A stretch of 64,000 bases of DNA. It comes from Sphingobacterium sp. UGAL515B_05. Its GTDB lineage: Bacteria > Bacteroidota > Bacteroidia > Sphingobacteriales > Sphingobacteriaceae. The stretch is taken from contig NZ_CP109907.1 of NCBI RefSeq assembly GCF_033097525.1, positions 3,162,001-3,226,000 on the forward strand, in the 5' to 3' direction. Position 1 is the stretch's first letter. Each line of letters starts with the position of its first letter. This document shows positions 44,641 through 53,443 of this stretch, one piece after another. The position numbers and the translations under genes are program-made. The notes beneath the pieces were generated by a model. That model saw only the letters and a list, made by a program, of their open reading frames with translations. It was not told where the DNA came from and ran no database searches.

Positions 44641-45966
44641 ATGAACGCATTTGAAATAATCGGTGGAAAACCGTTAAAGGGAGAGATTATTCCTCAAGGA
44701 GCAAAAAATGAGGCCTTACAGATCCTTTCTGCAGTTTTACTGACAGAAGAACCTATGACCATCAGTAATATCCCAGATATTAAGGATGTCAATAAGTTGA
44801 TCGATCTATTGGCTGCTTTAGGTGTTAAAATTAATCGCGTAGATAAGGACACATACGTTTTTGAAGCCAAAGATATAAATATAGACTATTTCCAGTCACC
44901 CGAATTTAAAGAAAAAGGTGGTGGATTGCGGGGCTCTATCATGATTGTCGGTCCTTTGTTGGCTCGATTCGGAAAAGCCGCTATTCCGAAACCGGGGGGT
45001 GATAAAATAGGACGTAGACGATTAGATACACACTTTTTGGGCTTTGAAAAATTGGGCGCTAAGTTTGTGTACGATGCGACTACCCATTTTTTTAACGTTG
45101 ATGCGACGGAGTTAAAAGGAAGTTATATCCTTTTGGACGAAGCTTCTGTAACGGGTACGGCGAATATCGTGATGGCTGCTGTATTGGCAAAAGGGACAAC
45201 AACGATATACAACGCTGCTTGTGAGCCTTATTTACAACAACTATGTAAGATGTTGAATCGCATGGGTGCTAAAATATCCGGTATTGGATCTAATTTGTTG
45301 ACTATCGAAGGAGTAGAGCGTCTGGGGGGAACTTCACACCGCATGTTGCCTGATATGATTGAAATAGGTTCTTTCATCGGACTTGCAGCAATGACAGGTT
45401 CAGAAATCACCATTAAAGATGTCTGTTTCGAAGAACTTGGCGTTATCCCATCTGTATTTTCGCGCTTAGGTATCAAGTTTGAATTACGTGGTGATGATAT
45501 TTTTATTCCGGCGCAAGAATCGTATGAAATCGATACATTTATCGATGGATCTATCCTGACGATTTCAGATGCACCTTGGCCAGGTTTTACGCCCGATTTA
45601 TTAAGTATAGTACTTGTTGTGGCGACTCAGGCAAAAGGAAACGTATTGATCCACCAAAAAATGTTCGAGAGCCGTTTGTTCTTCGTGGACAAATTGATTG
45701 ATATGGGGGCGCAGATTATCTTGTGCGATCCGCACCGAGCAACCGTTATTGGACTGAATAAATCACACCACCTGAGAGGTATTGAGATGACTTCGCCAGA
45801 TATTCGTGCCGGGGTGTCTTTATTGATTGCAGCGCTATCTGCCAAAGGAAAATCTGTGATCCACAATATCGAACAGATTGAACGTGGCTATCAAGATATC
45901 GAAGAACGCTTGCGTAAATTAGGAGCCGATATTAAACGTATCGATGCCGAACCAAAAGGTCATTAA
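44641..45966 (+). CDS. murA: UDP-N-acetylglucosamine 1-carboxyvinyltransferase with Asp in place of the catalytic Cys
   Basis: This 441-residue enzyme transfers enolpyruvate from PEP to UDP-GlcNAc, the first committed step of peptidoglycan synthesis. Signatures are PQGAKNEALQILSAVLL near the start, DEASVTGTANIVMAAVLAKG, and IRAGVSLLIAALSAKG. At the mobile-loop position where most enzymes have PGGCAIG, this protein has PGGDKIGRRRLDTH, with Asp121. Cys-to-Asp at this site is known to leave the enzyme active and insensitive to fosfomycin. The gene has its own terminator and is not in an operon. Confidence 0.96.
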   Translation: MNAFEIIGGKPLKGEIIPQGAKNEALQILSAVLLTEEPMTISNIPDIKDVNKLIDLLAALGVKINRVDKDTYVFEAKDINIDYFQSPEFKEKGGGLRGSIMIVGPLLARFGKAAIPKPGGDKIGRRRLDTHFLGFEKLGAKFVYDATTHFFNVDATELKGSYILLDEASVTGTANIVMAAVLAKGTTTIYNAACEPYLQQLCKMLNRMGAKISGIGSNLLTIEGVERLGGTSHRMLPDMIEIGSFIGLAAMTGSEITIKDVCFEELGVIPSVFSRLGIKFELRGDDIFIPAQESYEIDTFIDGSILTISDAPWPGFTPDLLSIVLVVATQAKGNVLIHQKMFESRLFFVDKLIDMGAQIILCDPHRATVIGLNKSHHLRGIEMTSPDIRAGVSLLIAALSAKGKSVIHNIEQIERGYQDIEERLRKLGADIKRIDAEPKGH

Positions 45967-46006
45967 TTAAAGCGAATAGCCTATGTGCTAGTGTAAGATA
46001 AAAGAA

Positions 46007-46036
46007 GCTCCGGATATAAATTCTGGGGCTTTTTTT
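46007..46036 (+). terminator. murA terminator
   Basis: AGCTCCGGA pairs with TCTGGGGCT (nine pairs with two wobbles) and is followed by seven Ts. Confidence 0.78.
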
Positions 46037-46066
46037 GTGATATCTGCGTCAAATAAGGTAAATTTG
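46034..46066 (+). promoter_or_regulatory. Promoter of the lipoprotein gene at 46095
   Basis: TTTG (46034-46037), a 21-base spacer and TAAATTTG (46059-46066) fit the consensus. The -33 element is part of the T-run of the murA terminator, so the two signals overlap. Confidence 0.65.
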
Positions 46067-46094
46067 TCTATACTACATTTAAATAGCTATAGAT

Positions 46095-47027
46095 ATGAAA
46101 AAATATCTAAAAAAGTACGCCTTAGTTTTCCCATTATTAGGCATAGTACTTCTTTTTCACAATTGTCAATCCTCTACACCTAAAGAGGTTAAGCTACATG
46201 AAGAATCAAATACAACAACGGATATCCGCTCTTCTAAACGGATCAATGCTGCGGTAATTGTACAGAAAGTTACTTTTCCCAATATGCCATTTGCTGAACT
46301 GATCAGGTTGATGAATCTGACAAAGGATAGTTCGCCCGCAGCATTGTGGAAAACGATATCCGCGCTACCTCCGTTAGAGCAAATGAAGAAAGATAGCTTT
46401 GATATTGAAAATCCCCTGCAACGCATGGAGCTTATGCTTGTTCCTTTGCGCAAGATGGAAATCAAGTTCGATCAACAACAGGCAAAATCTGATGCGGAGG
46501 GCCTGACCTATCGTTTGCAAAATTATGTGAATTATGGCAAGAGCTCGGGCGAAGGTTTTCTTGCAAATCGCGAAAATGAGGGGATCAATTTAGCACTGAA
46601 CTTTCCTGAAGGAAAACATAAAGAATTCGCTAAAGTGCAGATACGAATAAATCCCAAAGAGTATATGATCGATAAGACCGGAAAAACAAAAGTAATTGCC
46701 GGCATTACCTGCCAGCAGGCCATTTACAATAAAATTGATGCAAATGATAATATACTCCCCAAATTTGTCGTTTGGAAAAGTCCAAGGATTCCAAAAGGAA
46801 TTAATCTGTTACATCCTTATGTGTTTGATGAAAAAGAAGGAATCCTTGAAATCGATGCCTATCTCAATGCAGATGAAAATTCCCTATTGCGCTTTACAAC
46901 CACAGCTGTCGTCGAAAAAAAATTTGAACCCAAAGATTTTGAGATAAGAGAAGCACATGCCAAGCTTGACGGGGCCAAGGATCAAAACAGCATCGAAAAA
47001 AATGTACTTGATGTAGTGTTTCATTAG
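46095..47027 (+). CDS. Lipoprotein of unknown function
   Basis: This 310-residue protein has a lipoprotein signal (MKKYLKKYALVFPLLGIVLLFHNC) with lipidated Cys24 followed by QSS, so it may go to the outer membrane. The rest is soluble with no motif I recognise. A segment IAGITCQQAIY (about 197-207) followed by 'FVVWKSPRIPKGINLLHPY' loosely recalls Bacteroidota secreted beta-sandwich families such as DUF4412 or GLPGLI proteins, but I would not assign it. It is a monocistronic gene with a strong terminator. Confidence 0.72.
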   Translation: MKKYLKKYALVFPLLGIVLLFHNCQSSTPKEVKLHEESNTTTDIRSSKRINAAVIVQKVTFPNMPFAELIRLMNLTKDSSPAALWKTISALPPLEQMKKDSFDIENPLQRMELMLVPLRKMEIKFDQQQAKSDAEGLTYRLQNYVNYGKSSGEGFLANRENEGINLALNFPEGKHKEFAKVQIRINPKEYMIDKTGKTKVIAGITCQQAIYNKIDANDNILPKFVVWKSPRIPKGINLLHPYVFDEKEGILEIDAYLNADENSLLRFTTTAVVEKKFEPKDFEIREAHAKLDGAKDQNSIEKNVLDVVFH

Positions 47028-47037
47028 AAAACACCAT

Positions 47038-47074
47038 AAAAAAGGAGTTGATCAATTGATCAACTCCTTTTTTA
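47038..47074. terminator. Bidirectional terminator, perfect palindrome
   Basis: A 24-base perfect palindrome centred on AATT (arms GGAGTTGATCAA/TTGATCAACTCC) is flanked by A- and T-runs. It serves the lipoprotein gene and the opposing DUF5606 gene. Confidence 0.92.
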
Positions 47075-47094
47075 TTTGGAATATATGTAAAAGT

Positions 47095-47499
47095 TTACAT
47101 TAAAGGAGCAGGTGCTTCTTCTTCAAATAAAGGGAATTCCTTGATAATGTTATACCATGTGATTACCTTTTTAATATCCGAAGAATAAACACGTGATTCA
47201 TCATGGCCAGGAGCTACTTCACGGAAGAAATCTCTTAATGTTGCGCCATCAGATTTTGTATCTGGCAGAGCGATGCCTTTCTCTTTGATTGTTTCAAAAA
47301 TATTCAATAGACGAATTTCTTCTTCTTCACCATAGATGGTGATATCTTCCAAAGTCGCCATTTTTGTAGAAGATAAACTTACTACAGTTTTGATTTTTGC
47401 CTGATCAAGGGTTTCTAAAATAAAACCACCTTTATTTTGTCCAACCAATTTGAACAATCCTGGTTTACCAGTTACGGATACTAATGCTCTTAAATTCAT
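47095..47499 (-). CDS. DUF5606 family protein
   Basis: This 134-residue acidic protein opens MNLRALVSVTGKPGLFKLVGQ, followed by KGGFILETLD. I recognise the small Bacteroidota family DUF5606. The N-terminal half looks like a beta barrel, the rest is helical, and the tail is Glu/Pro-rich. No enzymatic motif is visible. It lies 26 bases after the cyclophilin gene and is probably cotranscribed with it. Confidence 0.82.
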   Translation of the reverse strand: MNLRALVSVTGKPGLFKLVGQNKGGFILETLDQAKIKTVVSLSSTKMATLEDITIYGEEEEIRLLNIFETIKEKGIALPDTKSDGATLRDFFREVAPGHDESRVYSSDIKKVITWYNIIKEFPLFEEEAPAPLM

Positions 47500-47525
47500 T
47501 TTAATACGATTTAAATCTCCAAGAA

Positions 47526-47984
47526 TTAATCTTCGATAACTTCAATTGATAAAATACGGTCACCTTGTCTGATATCGTCAACAATGTCTACGTTTTCGAT
47601 AACTTTTCCAAAACAAGTATGGTTACGATCTAAGTGAGCAGTGTTGTTACGGCTATGACAGATGAAAAATTGAGAACCACCAGTATTACGGCCTGCATGA
47701 GCCATAGACAATACACCTCTATCGTGGTATTGGTTTTCGCCTGTTAATTCACAGTCAATTTTATAACCAGGGCCACCTGTTCCAGGGATTCCTGCAGCTC
47801 CTTCACGTGAATTTGGACATCCACCTTGGATAACGAAATCAGGGATCACACGGTGAAATGCCAATCCATCATAATATCCTGATTTAGCAAGTTTGATAAA
47901 ATTGGCTACTGTATTTGGAGCATCAGCTGTGTAGAACTCCACAGTCATGTCGCCTTTTTCTGTTTTAATAATCGCTTTACTCAT
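47526..47984 (-). CDS. Cyclophilin-type peptidyl-prolyl isomerase
   Basis: This 152-residue cyclophilin has the conserved core [31 protein letters not shown] and [20 protein letters not shown], which contains the catalytic Arg and the Gln-Phe-Phe of the active site. There is no signal peptide, so it is cytoplasmic and helps protein folding. The ATG at 47984 ([11 protein letters not shown]) is preferred over a TTG two codons upstream. It is the first gene of a pair with the DUF5606 protein. Confidence 0.95.
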   Translation of the reverse strand: MSKAIIKTEKGDMTVEFYTADAPNTVANFIKLAKSGYYDGLAFHRVIPDFVIQGGCPNSREGAAGIPGTGGPGYKIDCELTGENQYHDRGVLSMAHAGRNTGGSQFFICHSRNNTAHLDRNHTCFGKVIENVDIVDDIRQGDRILSIEVIED

Positions 47985-48102
47985 ATTCAAAAATTTTTAT
48001 GAAATACAAAGATAACGTTTCAGAGTGAAATGTGAAGTAAATCCCCATTGCCAATTTTTTTTAATTGATAGATTGTGTATTTCTCAGGATATTAAGTAAC
48101 CG

Positions 48103-48110
48103 TATTTTTG
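48103..48110 (+). promoter_or_regulatory. -7 promoter element of radC
   Basis: TATTTTTG matches TAnnTTTG, 38 bases before the radC ATG; the nearest TTG is too far for a standard -33. Confidence 0.42.
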
Positions 48111-48148
48111 TATATTTATGTACGCTAGCCAATTATAATTAACTGTAT

Positions 48149-48847
48149 ATGTCAAATCCGTACAAACTAGTCATTCGGGAGTGGGCAGAGGCCGATCGTC
48201 CGAGAGAGAAACTATTGAGCCAGGGCCGTAGGGCACTTACCGACGCCGAATTACTGGCTATCTTGATCGGATCTGGTTCCAAAAATGAAAGTGCTGTTGA
48301 ATTATGCCGGCGCATATTGGCCGATGTCAATAACAACCTGCAGACGCTTTCGATGATGGAGGTTTCAGAACTGAGCATGTATAAAGGGATAGGCGAGGCA
48401 AAAGCCATCGCTATTCTTGCCGCATTGGAGCTCGCACGCCGCAAAAACGACCTCCCCGCAGAAGAACGTAAGCTCGTAAATAGCAGCCGCTTCGTTTACA
48501 ACTTTATGAAACCCATACTTCAGGATCTGCCCCATGAAGAGTTTTGGACGCTGTATCTCAATACAGGGTATAAAATATTAGACAAACAACTGATTGGACG
48601 GGGGGGTAATGATTTTACGCCAGTCGATGTCCGGATTATATTACGATCTGCACTTAGCCTTAAAGCACATGCAATTATATTAGTTCATAACCATCCCTCG
48701 GGCACCTTGTATCCAAGCAATGCTGACAAAATTCTGACGCAAAAAATTGTTGAAGCCTCTAAAATTATGGATATTAGAGTTGCCGATCATTTAATCTTTA
48801 CCGATAACGGATATTATAGTTTTAAAGATGAAGGTATAATCGACTAG
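48149..48847 (+). CDS. radC: RadC family JAB-domain protein
   Basis: This 232-residue protein has the helix-hairpin-helix N-terminus (LTDAELLAILIGSG, YKGIGEAKAIAILAALELARR). The C-terminal JAB metalloprotease-like domain has the JAMM residues in HAIILVHNHPSG and VADHLIFTDNGYYSF. It is named for a supposed repair role, but its activity is unresolved. The radC copy is chromosomal and not in a mobile element. A methyltransferase gene follows 17 bases later. Confidence 0.95.
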   Translation: MSNPYKLVIREWAEADRPREKLLSQGRRALTDAELLAILIGSGSKNESAVELCRRILADVNNNLQTLSMMEVSELSMYKGIGEAKAIAILAALELARRKNDLPAEERKLVNSSRFVYNFMKPILQDLPHEEFWTLYLNTGYKILDKQLIGRGGNDFTPVDVRIILRSALSLKAHAIILVHNHPSGTLYPSNADKILTQKIVEASKIMDIRVADHLIFTDNGYYSFKDEGIID

Positions 48848-48864
48848 TTACAGCAATTCTTAGT

Positions 48865-49614
48865 ATGAACAAAAACAGTATTGATAGATTCACAAACAGG
48901 GTTGTCGATTACGAGAAATTTAGACCTTGTTACCCAAAAGAGATTATTCAGTTGCTTAAAGAACAAATAGGGCTGGATAAAAAGTGGTTGGTTGCCGATA
49001 TCGGTAGTGGTACAGGGCTATCTACGCAACTTTTTCTCGAAAATGGGAATGACGTTTTTGCTGTTGAACCCAATCGGGAAATGCGTGAATCTTTACTGCA
49101 TCATTTTAAAACCTATCGGAATTTAATCGCACTGAATGCGACTGCCGAAAATACATCGATTGAATCTGGATGTGTAGATCTCATTTTTGCAGGGCAATCG
49201 TTTCATTGGTTTGACCGGGAAGCATGTAAAAGGGAGTTCGCTCGCATTCTCACAGAAAATGGACGTATTGTTCTCGTCTGGAACCAGCGTGATCCCAGCG
49301 ACGCTTTTCAACAGGAGTACGAAGATTTTCTGCTCAGTCATATACCAAGTTATCAATCTGTGAGTCACAAAAATATCAGTGATGATGATCTCAAACAATT
49401 TTTTGGATCACGTTCAATGACCAAGGTAACCTTACCAAATCAACAGATATTGGACCTTCGGTCGTTTTTGGGAAGAGTACGTTCATCATCCTATTTTCCC
49501 AAAGAGCAGGCTGAAAACAAAACGCTCTATGACGATCTCCGTACACTTTTCGATAAGTACGCAATCGCTGAGCGTATCGTATTCAAGTATATTACCGAAA
49601 TTTATATCAGTTAA
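48865..49614 (+). CDS. Class I SAM-dependent methyltransferase
   Basis: This 249-residue protein has motif I VADIGSGTGLSTQLF (about 43-57), the acidic DVFAVEPNREMRE, and LIFAGQSFHWFDREACKREFARIL, as in the YcgJ/Methyltransf_11 group. The substrate is unknown. It probably shares the radC transcript. Its TAA stop is immediately followed by the stop of the opposing MFS gene, with no space between them. Confidence 0.86.
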   Translation: MNKNSIDRFTNRVVDYEKFRPCYPKEIIQLLKEQIGLDKKWLVADIGSGTGLSTQLFLENGNDVFAVEPNREMRESLLHHFKTYRNLIALNATAENTSIESGCVDLIFAGQSFHWFDREACKREFARILTENGRIVLVWNQRDPSDAFQQEYEDFLLSHIPSYQSVSHKNISDDDLKQFFGSRSMTKVTLPNQQILDLRSFLGRVRSSSYFPKEQAENKTLYDDLRTLFDKYAIAERIVFKYITEIYIS

Positions 49615-51159
49615 CTAAGAAATAGGAATTTGCAAAGCTTCTTTCGTTGCATTTTTTCTCTTCCAGTCGAAAACTCTTCGCATAGGAGAAGAATGAAAAG
49701 GGAAGATTAAGATGAATAACGTTAGGATTACCCCGATAATAAATAGCCCGGAGTAGGCGTCGCGTAAGGATAGTAGCGAGGCTTGAACTTGGACCGATTT
49801 CATTATATTTCCTCTTTGTAGCACCAAGCTATTTGTTCGATCGATTATACCAGCAAGATTATTGGCATGAAGGATCTGTAGGTGGTAATACCAATTGGCA
49901 ATGATGTTTGACCAGACTACAGGCACCAAAAATGAACGTGTAAGAATCAAAAATACTAACCCCGAGAGGTAATATTTGCTGGGAATATTACCGGCCATAT
50001 ATACGCCTATTCCTATGTAGGAAGTGATCACGCCCATTCCTCTTAATGTCAAAGGGAGATAGAACAAAGCCGTGTTTGTTTGTTGGTCGATAATCCTTGC
50101 AAAGAAAAAGCAAGATAGGGCATAACACGCTGCGGAGAATGCCAAAATGAACTTGCATTTTTTTGTTAATTTGAAATATATATAAGCGATTACAGCGCCA
50201 ATCATATAACCAGGAATTACATAGGTATTTATTTCGGCGACTTCCAAGGGGTTTGTACCAAGCGTAATTCCCAAAAGAGAGGAGTACAGCGAGGTCGAGC
50301 TATAAAAGATGCCGAAAATAAAAATTATTCCAATGGAGATAGGCAGAATCCGTGTTGAAAAGGCTTCAAAATTTAAGAGTGATTTTCGGATTAGTACACT
50401 TCTATTTATAAAAAGTATAAAAAAACAGAGCGATGCGATTCCGGTGACCAAAATAAACCTGGAATGAAACCAATTTTGTGTCAGACCATATGTGCTGAAA
50501 TAGGCGAAATTCAATAATGAAATGCAAAGTAAAATACTTCCAAACCAGTCATATTGATACAGCGGTACCTTTTTAAAATCTGACGATTTCATAAAGATGA
50601 TGCAGATTAACAACGCTACTGCAAGTAGTATATTTTGAAATAAAAAGACAGTTTCCCAATAGAAACGTGTTGCAAATAGAACAGATACATAACTTGCCAA
50701 GGCAGGAATGATCATTGTCATGGGGTAGTAGACTGCATATAATTGATACCGTTCTCCACGTGGCATGAGAAAAGGGATCATTTCCCCAATGATAGCCATC
50801 GTGACAATAATCTTGGCACTCCCAATAAAAAATGTGGCCATACAGATGTTGACACCATTATTGGCATGTTCCAAAACCGCATTGGAAGCGAGGATAATGA
50901 AGATAGATACAATTAATATCGTCTTTTTGGAAAATAATTTCAACAACCTAAATACCAGTGGTATGGCACATACCATTCCCGCATAATAACAATATGTAGC
51001 CATACTCAGATCTGCGGTAGTACCGGCGTATCCATTCATGACATACGTGTTAATGGATGTTGGGATTCCATTATTGAACGAAAATAAAATATTGAGTACA
51101 AACAGAAAGAACAATTCCCAACCTGAACTCAACCAATCTCTGAATATGCGATCTTTCAT
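49615..51159 (-). CDS. MFS multidrug efflux transporter (DHA2, EmrB-like)
   Basis: This 514-residue protein has about 14 hydrophobic segments, the size and topology of the DHA2 drug:proton antiporters. Regions such as LPLTLRGMGVITSYIGIGVYMAGNIPSKY match the family's second half. It lies two bases after an HlyD-type adaptor and downstream of a MarR regulator, the EmrAB arrangement. An outer-membrane channel (TolC type) is not encoded here and must come from elsewhere. The predicted role is drug or toxic-compound export. Confidence 0.87.
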   Translation of the reverse strand: MKDRIFRDWLSSGWELFFLFVLNILFSFNNGIPTSINTYVMNGYAGTTADLSMATYCYYAGMVCAIPLVFRLLKLFSKKTILIVSIFIILASNAVLEHANNGVNICMATFFIGSAKIIVTMAIIGEMIPFLMPRGERYQLYAVYYPMTMIIPALASYVSVLFATRFYWETVFLFQNILLAVALLICIIFMKSSDFKKVPLYQYDWFGSILLCISLLNFAYFSTYGLTQNWFHSRFILVTGIASLCFFILFINRSVLIRKSLLNFEAFSTRILPISIGIIFIFGIFYSSTSLYSSLLGITLGTNPLEVAEINTYVIPGYMIGAVIAYIYFKLTKKCKFILAFSAACYALSCFFFARIIDQQTNTALFYLPLTLRGMGVITSYIGIGVYMAGNIPSKYYLSGLVFLILTRSFLVPVVWSNIIANWYYHLQILHANNLAGIIDRTNSLVLQRGNIMKSVQVQASLLSLRDAYSGLFIIGVILTLFILIFPFHSSPMRRVFDWKRKNATKEALQIPIS

Positions 51160-51161
51160 GA

Positions 51162-52223
51162 TTATTTAATACGTATGATAGCATTCATACCTACGCGAAG
51201 CATGGCGAGATCTTTTGGGGTATTGGATGCTGTAAAATTAATTCTAACCGGAATGCGCTGTTGTACCTTAACAAAGTTCCCCGTAGAATTGTCAACCGGA
51301 ACAGCAGAATACTTAGATCCTGTTGCTTCGGATATGGCCGCCACTTCACCTTCAAATGTCTTCCCGGCCAATGCATCAATTTCAATGTTGACTTTTGCCC
51401 CGAGGGCAATATTTTTTAGTTGACTTTCGGTATAATTTGCGGTAATCCATTTCTGCTCATCACGTACAATATTGACCAATGGCGTACCGTTTTGCACCAA
51501 TTGGCCCTCTTCTATCGTCCGCCGTCCCAATACACCGTCGTACGGTGCAGTGATCACCGTATACGAAAGGTTTAACTTGGCTAGATCAATCGCGGATTCT
51601 GCCTTTAGTAATGAGGCATCATTGATTGACAGCTTCTGTTCAGACTCATGTGTGTTAAGTTTCGATACACGCTCTTGCGCCAAAAGTGCCTTATATTTGG
51701 CTAACATGGCCTCATAATCTGCTTTTACCTGATCGAATTGATATTGCGTTACTGCCTCATCTTTCACCAGACTCTCGTAACGCCTATAATTCAATTCCAT
51801 ATTATCTAGCCGGGCTCTCATCTCATCGATATTGGCATTTGCTATCGCAGTACTATTGCCGGCAATGGCAATTCCAGATTGCGATATTGTTTTACTTGCT
51901 TTGGCATCGGCAAGAGTGGCTTGTGCATTTTGTAATAAAATTCTGTACTCAGCATCATCAATAATGACGAGTGTATCGCCTTTGTGAACTTTTTGATGCT
52001 CATCAAATCGAATTGTTTTGATATAACCGCTGATACGCGAATTTATAGGGGTAATATGGGCGTCTACCTGGGCATCATCTGTATAAACAGATTCGTTGAT
52101 GTGGAAAAAGACTAAGATACCCCAGATAATTGTAACCACAATGACGACTGCAGATAGGATGTTGATGATCCATATCTTCCGCCTTCGTTTTATTTCTTTC
52201 TCACTTAATGTTGAATTGCTCAT
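51162..52223 (-). CDS. HlyD/EmrA family membrane-fusion protein
   Basis: This 353-residue periplasmic adaptor has an N-terminal anchor (IWIINILSAVVIVVTIIWGILVFF, about 13-36) and a biotinyl-lipoyl domain split by a coiled-coil hairpin. The coiled coil is LQNAQATLADAKASKTISQ and the AEYRILL to LNTHESEQ region; the barrel part includes APYDGVLGRRTIEEGQLVQNGTPL. It bridges the MFS pump to an outer-membrane channel. It sits between marR (32 bases) and the pump (two bases). Confidence 0.92.
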   Translation of the reverse strand: MSNSTLSEKEIKRRRKIWIINILSAVVIVVTIIWGILVFFHINESVYTDDAQVDAHITPINSRISGYIKTIRFDEHQKVHKGDTLVIIDDAEYRILLQNAQATLADAKASKTISQSGIAIAGNSTAIANANIDEMRARLDNMELNYRRYESLVKDEAVTQYQFDQVKADYEAMLAKYKALLAQERVSKLNTHESEQKLSINDASLLKAESAIDLAKLNLSYTVITAPYDGVLGRRTIEEGQLVQNGTPLVNIVRDEQKWITANYTESQLKNIALGAKVNIEIDALAGKTFEGEVAAISEATGSKYSAVPVDNSTGNFVKVQQRIPVRINFTASNTPKDLAMLRVGMNAIIRIK

Positions 52224-52255
52224 GACTCAATTACTTATCTTCTTTTTTCTGAAAA

Positions 52256-52717
52256 TCAAGGCTCCCGATACGATTGCTTATCAATAATTGCGGTCAATTT
52301 TTCGAGAGTTTCTGTAATTTCCAATACTTTTTTTTCTGATATCTCCTGCAGGATAGCACAGTAGAGGTCTTGCTGGACAGGGTCTAATAATGTCCTATAT
52401 TCGTCTCCCTTTACCGTTAATTCGATTAAATTATTTCGTCTGTCATTGGGATCGCTGACGCGTCTAACCAGATCCCGTTTACAAAGATTATCGATCAGCG
52501 GAGTGACACTTGCTTTGTTCTTCTGTATTGCTGTGGCTATATCTTGCTGATTCATTTGCTCCTTTTTCCACAGTGCTGCCAATACTTGTAACATTTCATA
52601 GGTGATATCCAATTGCTGTTCCTTTATTTTCTGGATATAGTATTGTTTTAAGCTCGTTCGCAAAGCAATGATACTATCCACTAAGGGTTTTACTGGATTC
52701 ATGGATTCGTTTTTCAT
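52256..52717 (-). CDS. MarR family regulator of the efflux operon
   Basis: This 153-residue winged-helix regulator has the recognition region MNQQDIATAIQKNKASVTPLIDNLCKRDLVRRVSDPNDRRNNLIELTVKG (about 66-115) with the DRR wing. MarR proteins heading EmrAB-like operons usually repress the operon and release it when they bind a pump substrate. The start ATG at 52717 follows a full promoter, and three direct repeats overlap or flank that promoter. Confidence 0.92.
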   Translation of the reverse strand: MKNESMNPVKPLVDSIIALRTSLKQYYIQKIKEQQLDITYEMLQVLAALWKKEQMNQQDIATAIQKNKASVTPLIDNLCKRDLVRRVSDPNDRRNNLIELTVKGDEYRTLLDPVQQDLYCAILQEISEKKVLEITETLEKLTAIIDKQSYREP

Positions 52718-52721
52718 AGTA

Positions 52722-52753
52722 CAAAGTTAAATATAAAACAGTTAAATATCAAA
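52722..52753 (-). promoter_or_regulatory. Promoter of the marR-hlyD-MFS operon
   Basis: On the minus strand TTTG (52753-52750), a 20-base spacer and TAACTTTG (52729-52722) match the consensus. Confidence 0.72.
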
Positions 52754-52775
52754 CTAATTTACTTTAGTTAAAAAT
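52725..52775. repeat. Three direct repeats AGTTAAATAT at the marR efflux promoter
   Basis: AGTTAAATAT starts at 52725 and 52740, and a near copy AGTTAAAAAT starts at 52766. The first two fill the promoter spacer, so they are likely MarR-binding sites. Confidence 0.55.
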
Positions 52776-52846
52776 GTGTTAAAGATGAGTGCTTTAGAGA
52801 GAGATGGCATTTTATTTGGGAATACTTAAACGAAAGGAAAAAAGAT

Positions 52847-53332
52847 ATGTTAAGAGTTGAATTAATCTTTTTTAGACGTTGCTTGCTGCCACTGCTGATT
52901 TTAGCAGGCGGGATAAGTGTTGTAAGGGCGCAGCAAATGCATGCTTTTAATAACTTAGAAAATGATTATCATTTTGTATATCGGTGGGTAGATCCGTTCT
53001 TCCCTTTAAGCCCACAGGTCGATGTGATGACCTTGGATGTTGCGCCGATCGATAAAGAGCCCGAGCAGCAGGAGAAAATAAAGACGCCAAGGGGAAAACA
53101 ACGTTTTACGGGCAGGGTGAGTGAGTGCATATATGAAGGTTCGGAAGTAACCGTTGGCTCTAGAGAATCTGTTGGAAATATAACCTACATGTCCACTAAT
53201 TCATCCACACGGTATCGTGTTGCCATTGATCGAAGGAGTAATGAGTACTATCATGGAAAGCCTGTATTTATCGATGCGAAGGGCGTAAAATATATAATTG
53301 ATTCGAAATTCAGAAAACAAGTTGTTGAATAA
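52847..53332 (+). CDS. Small secreted protein of unknown function, C-terminal module shared with the next gene
   Basis: This 161-residue protein has a signal peptide (MLRVELIFFRRCLLPLLILAGGISVVRA). The mature part has an acidic linker (IDKEPEQQEKIK) and a C-terminal YYHGKPVFIDAKGVKYIID (about 133-151). That stretch aligns with YNGHTVYLGPKGGKYYING of the next gene (same spacing of G, V, K-G and K-Y), so the two share a module. I do not know the function. Confidence 0.7.
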   Translation: MLRVELIFFRRCLLPLLILAGGISVVRAQQMHAFNNLENDYHFVYRWVDPFFPLSPQVDVMTLDVAPIDKEPEQQEKIKTPRGKQRFTGRVSECIYEGSEVTVGSRESVGNITYMSTNSSTRYRVAIDRRSNEYYHGKPVFIDAKGVKYIIDSKFRKQVVE

Positions 53333-53443
53333 TTCCTTCGCTAAGTTAAAAGTATGTTAAAAATGTTTTGTTAAAGAAATTAAATAAAAATATGGCATTT
53401 GTATTGTACTTTTATTTACAATTATTTAAATAACAATTGAGTT

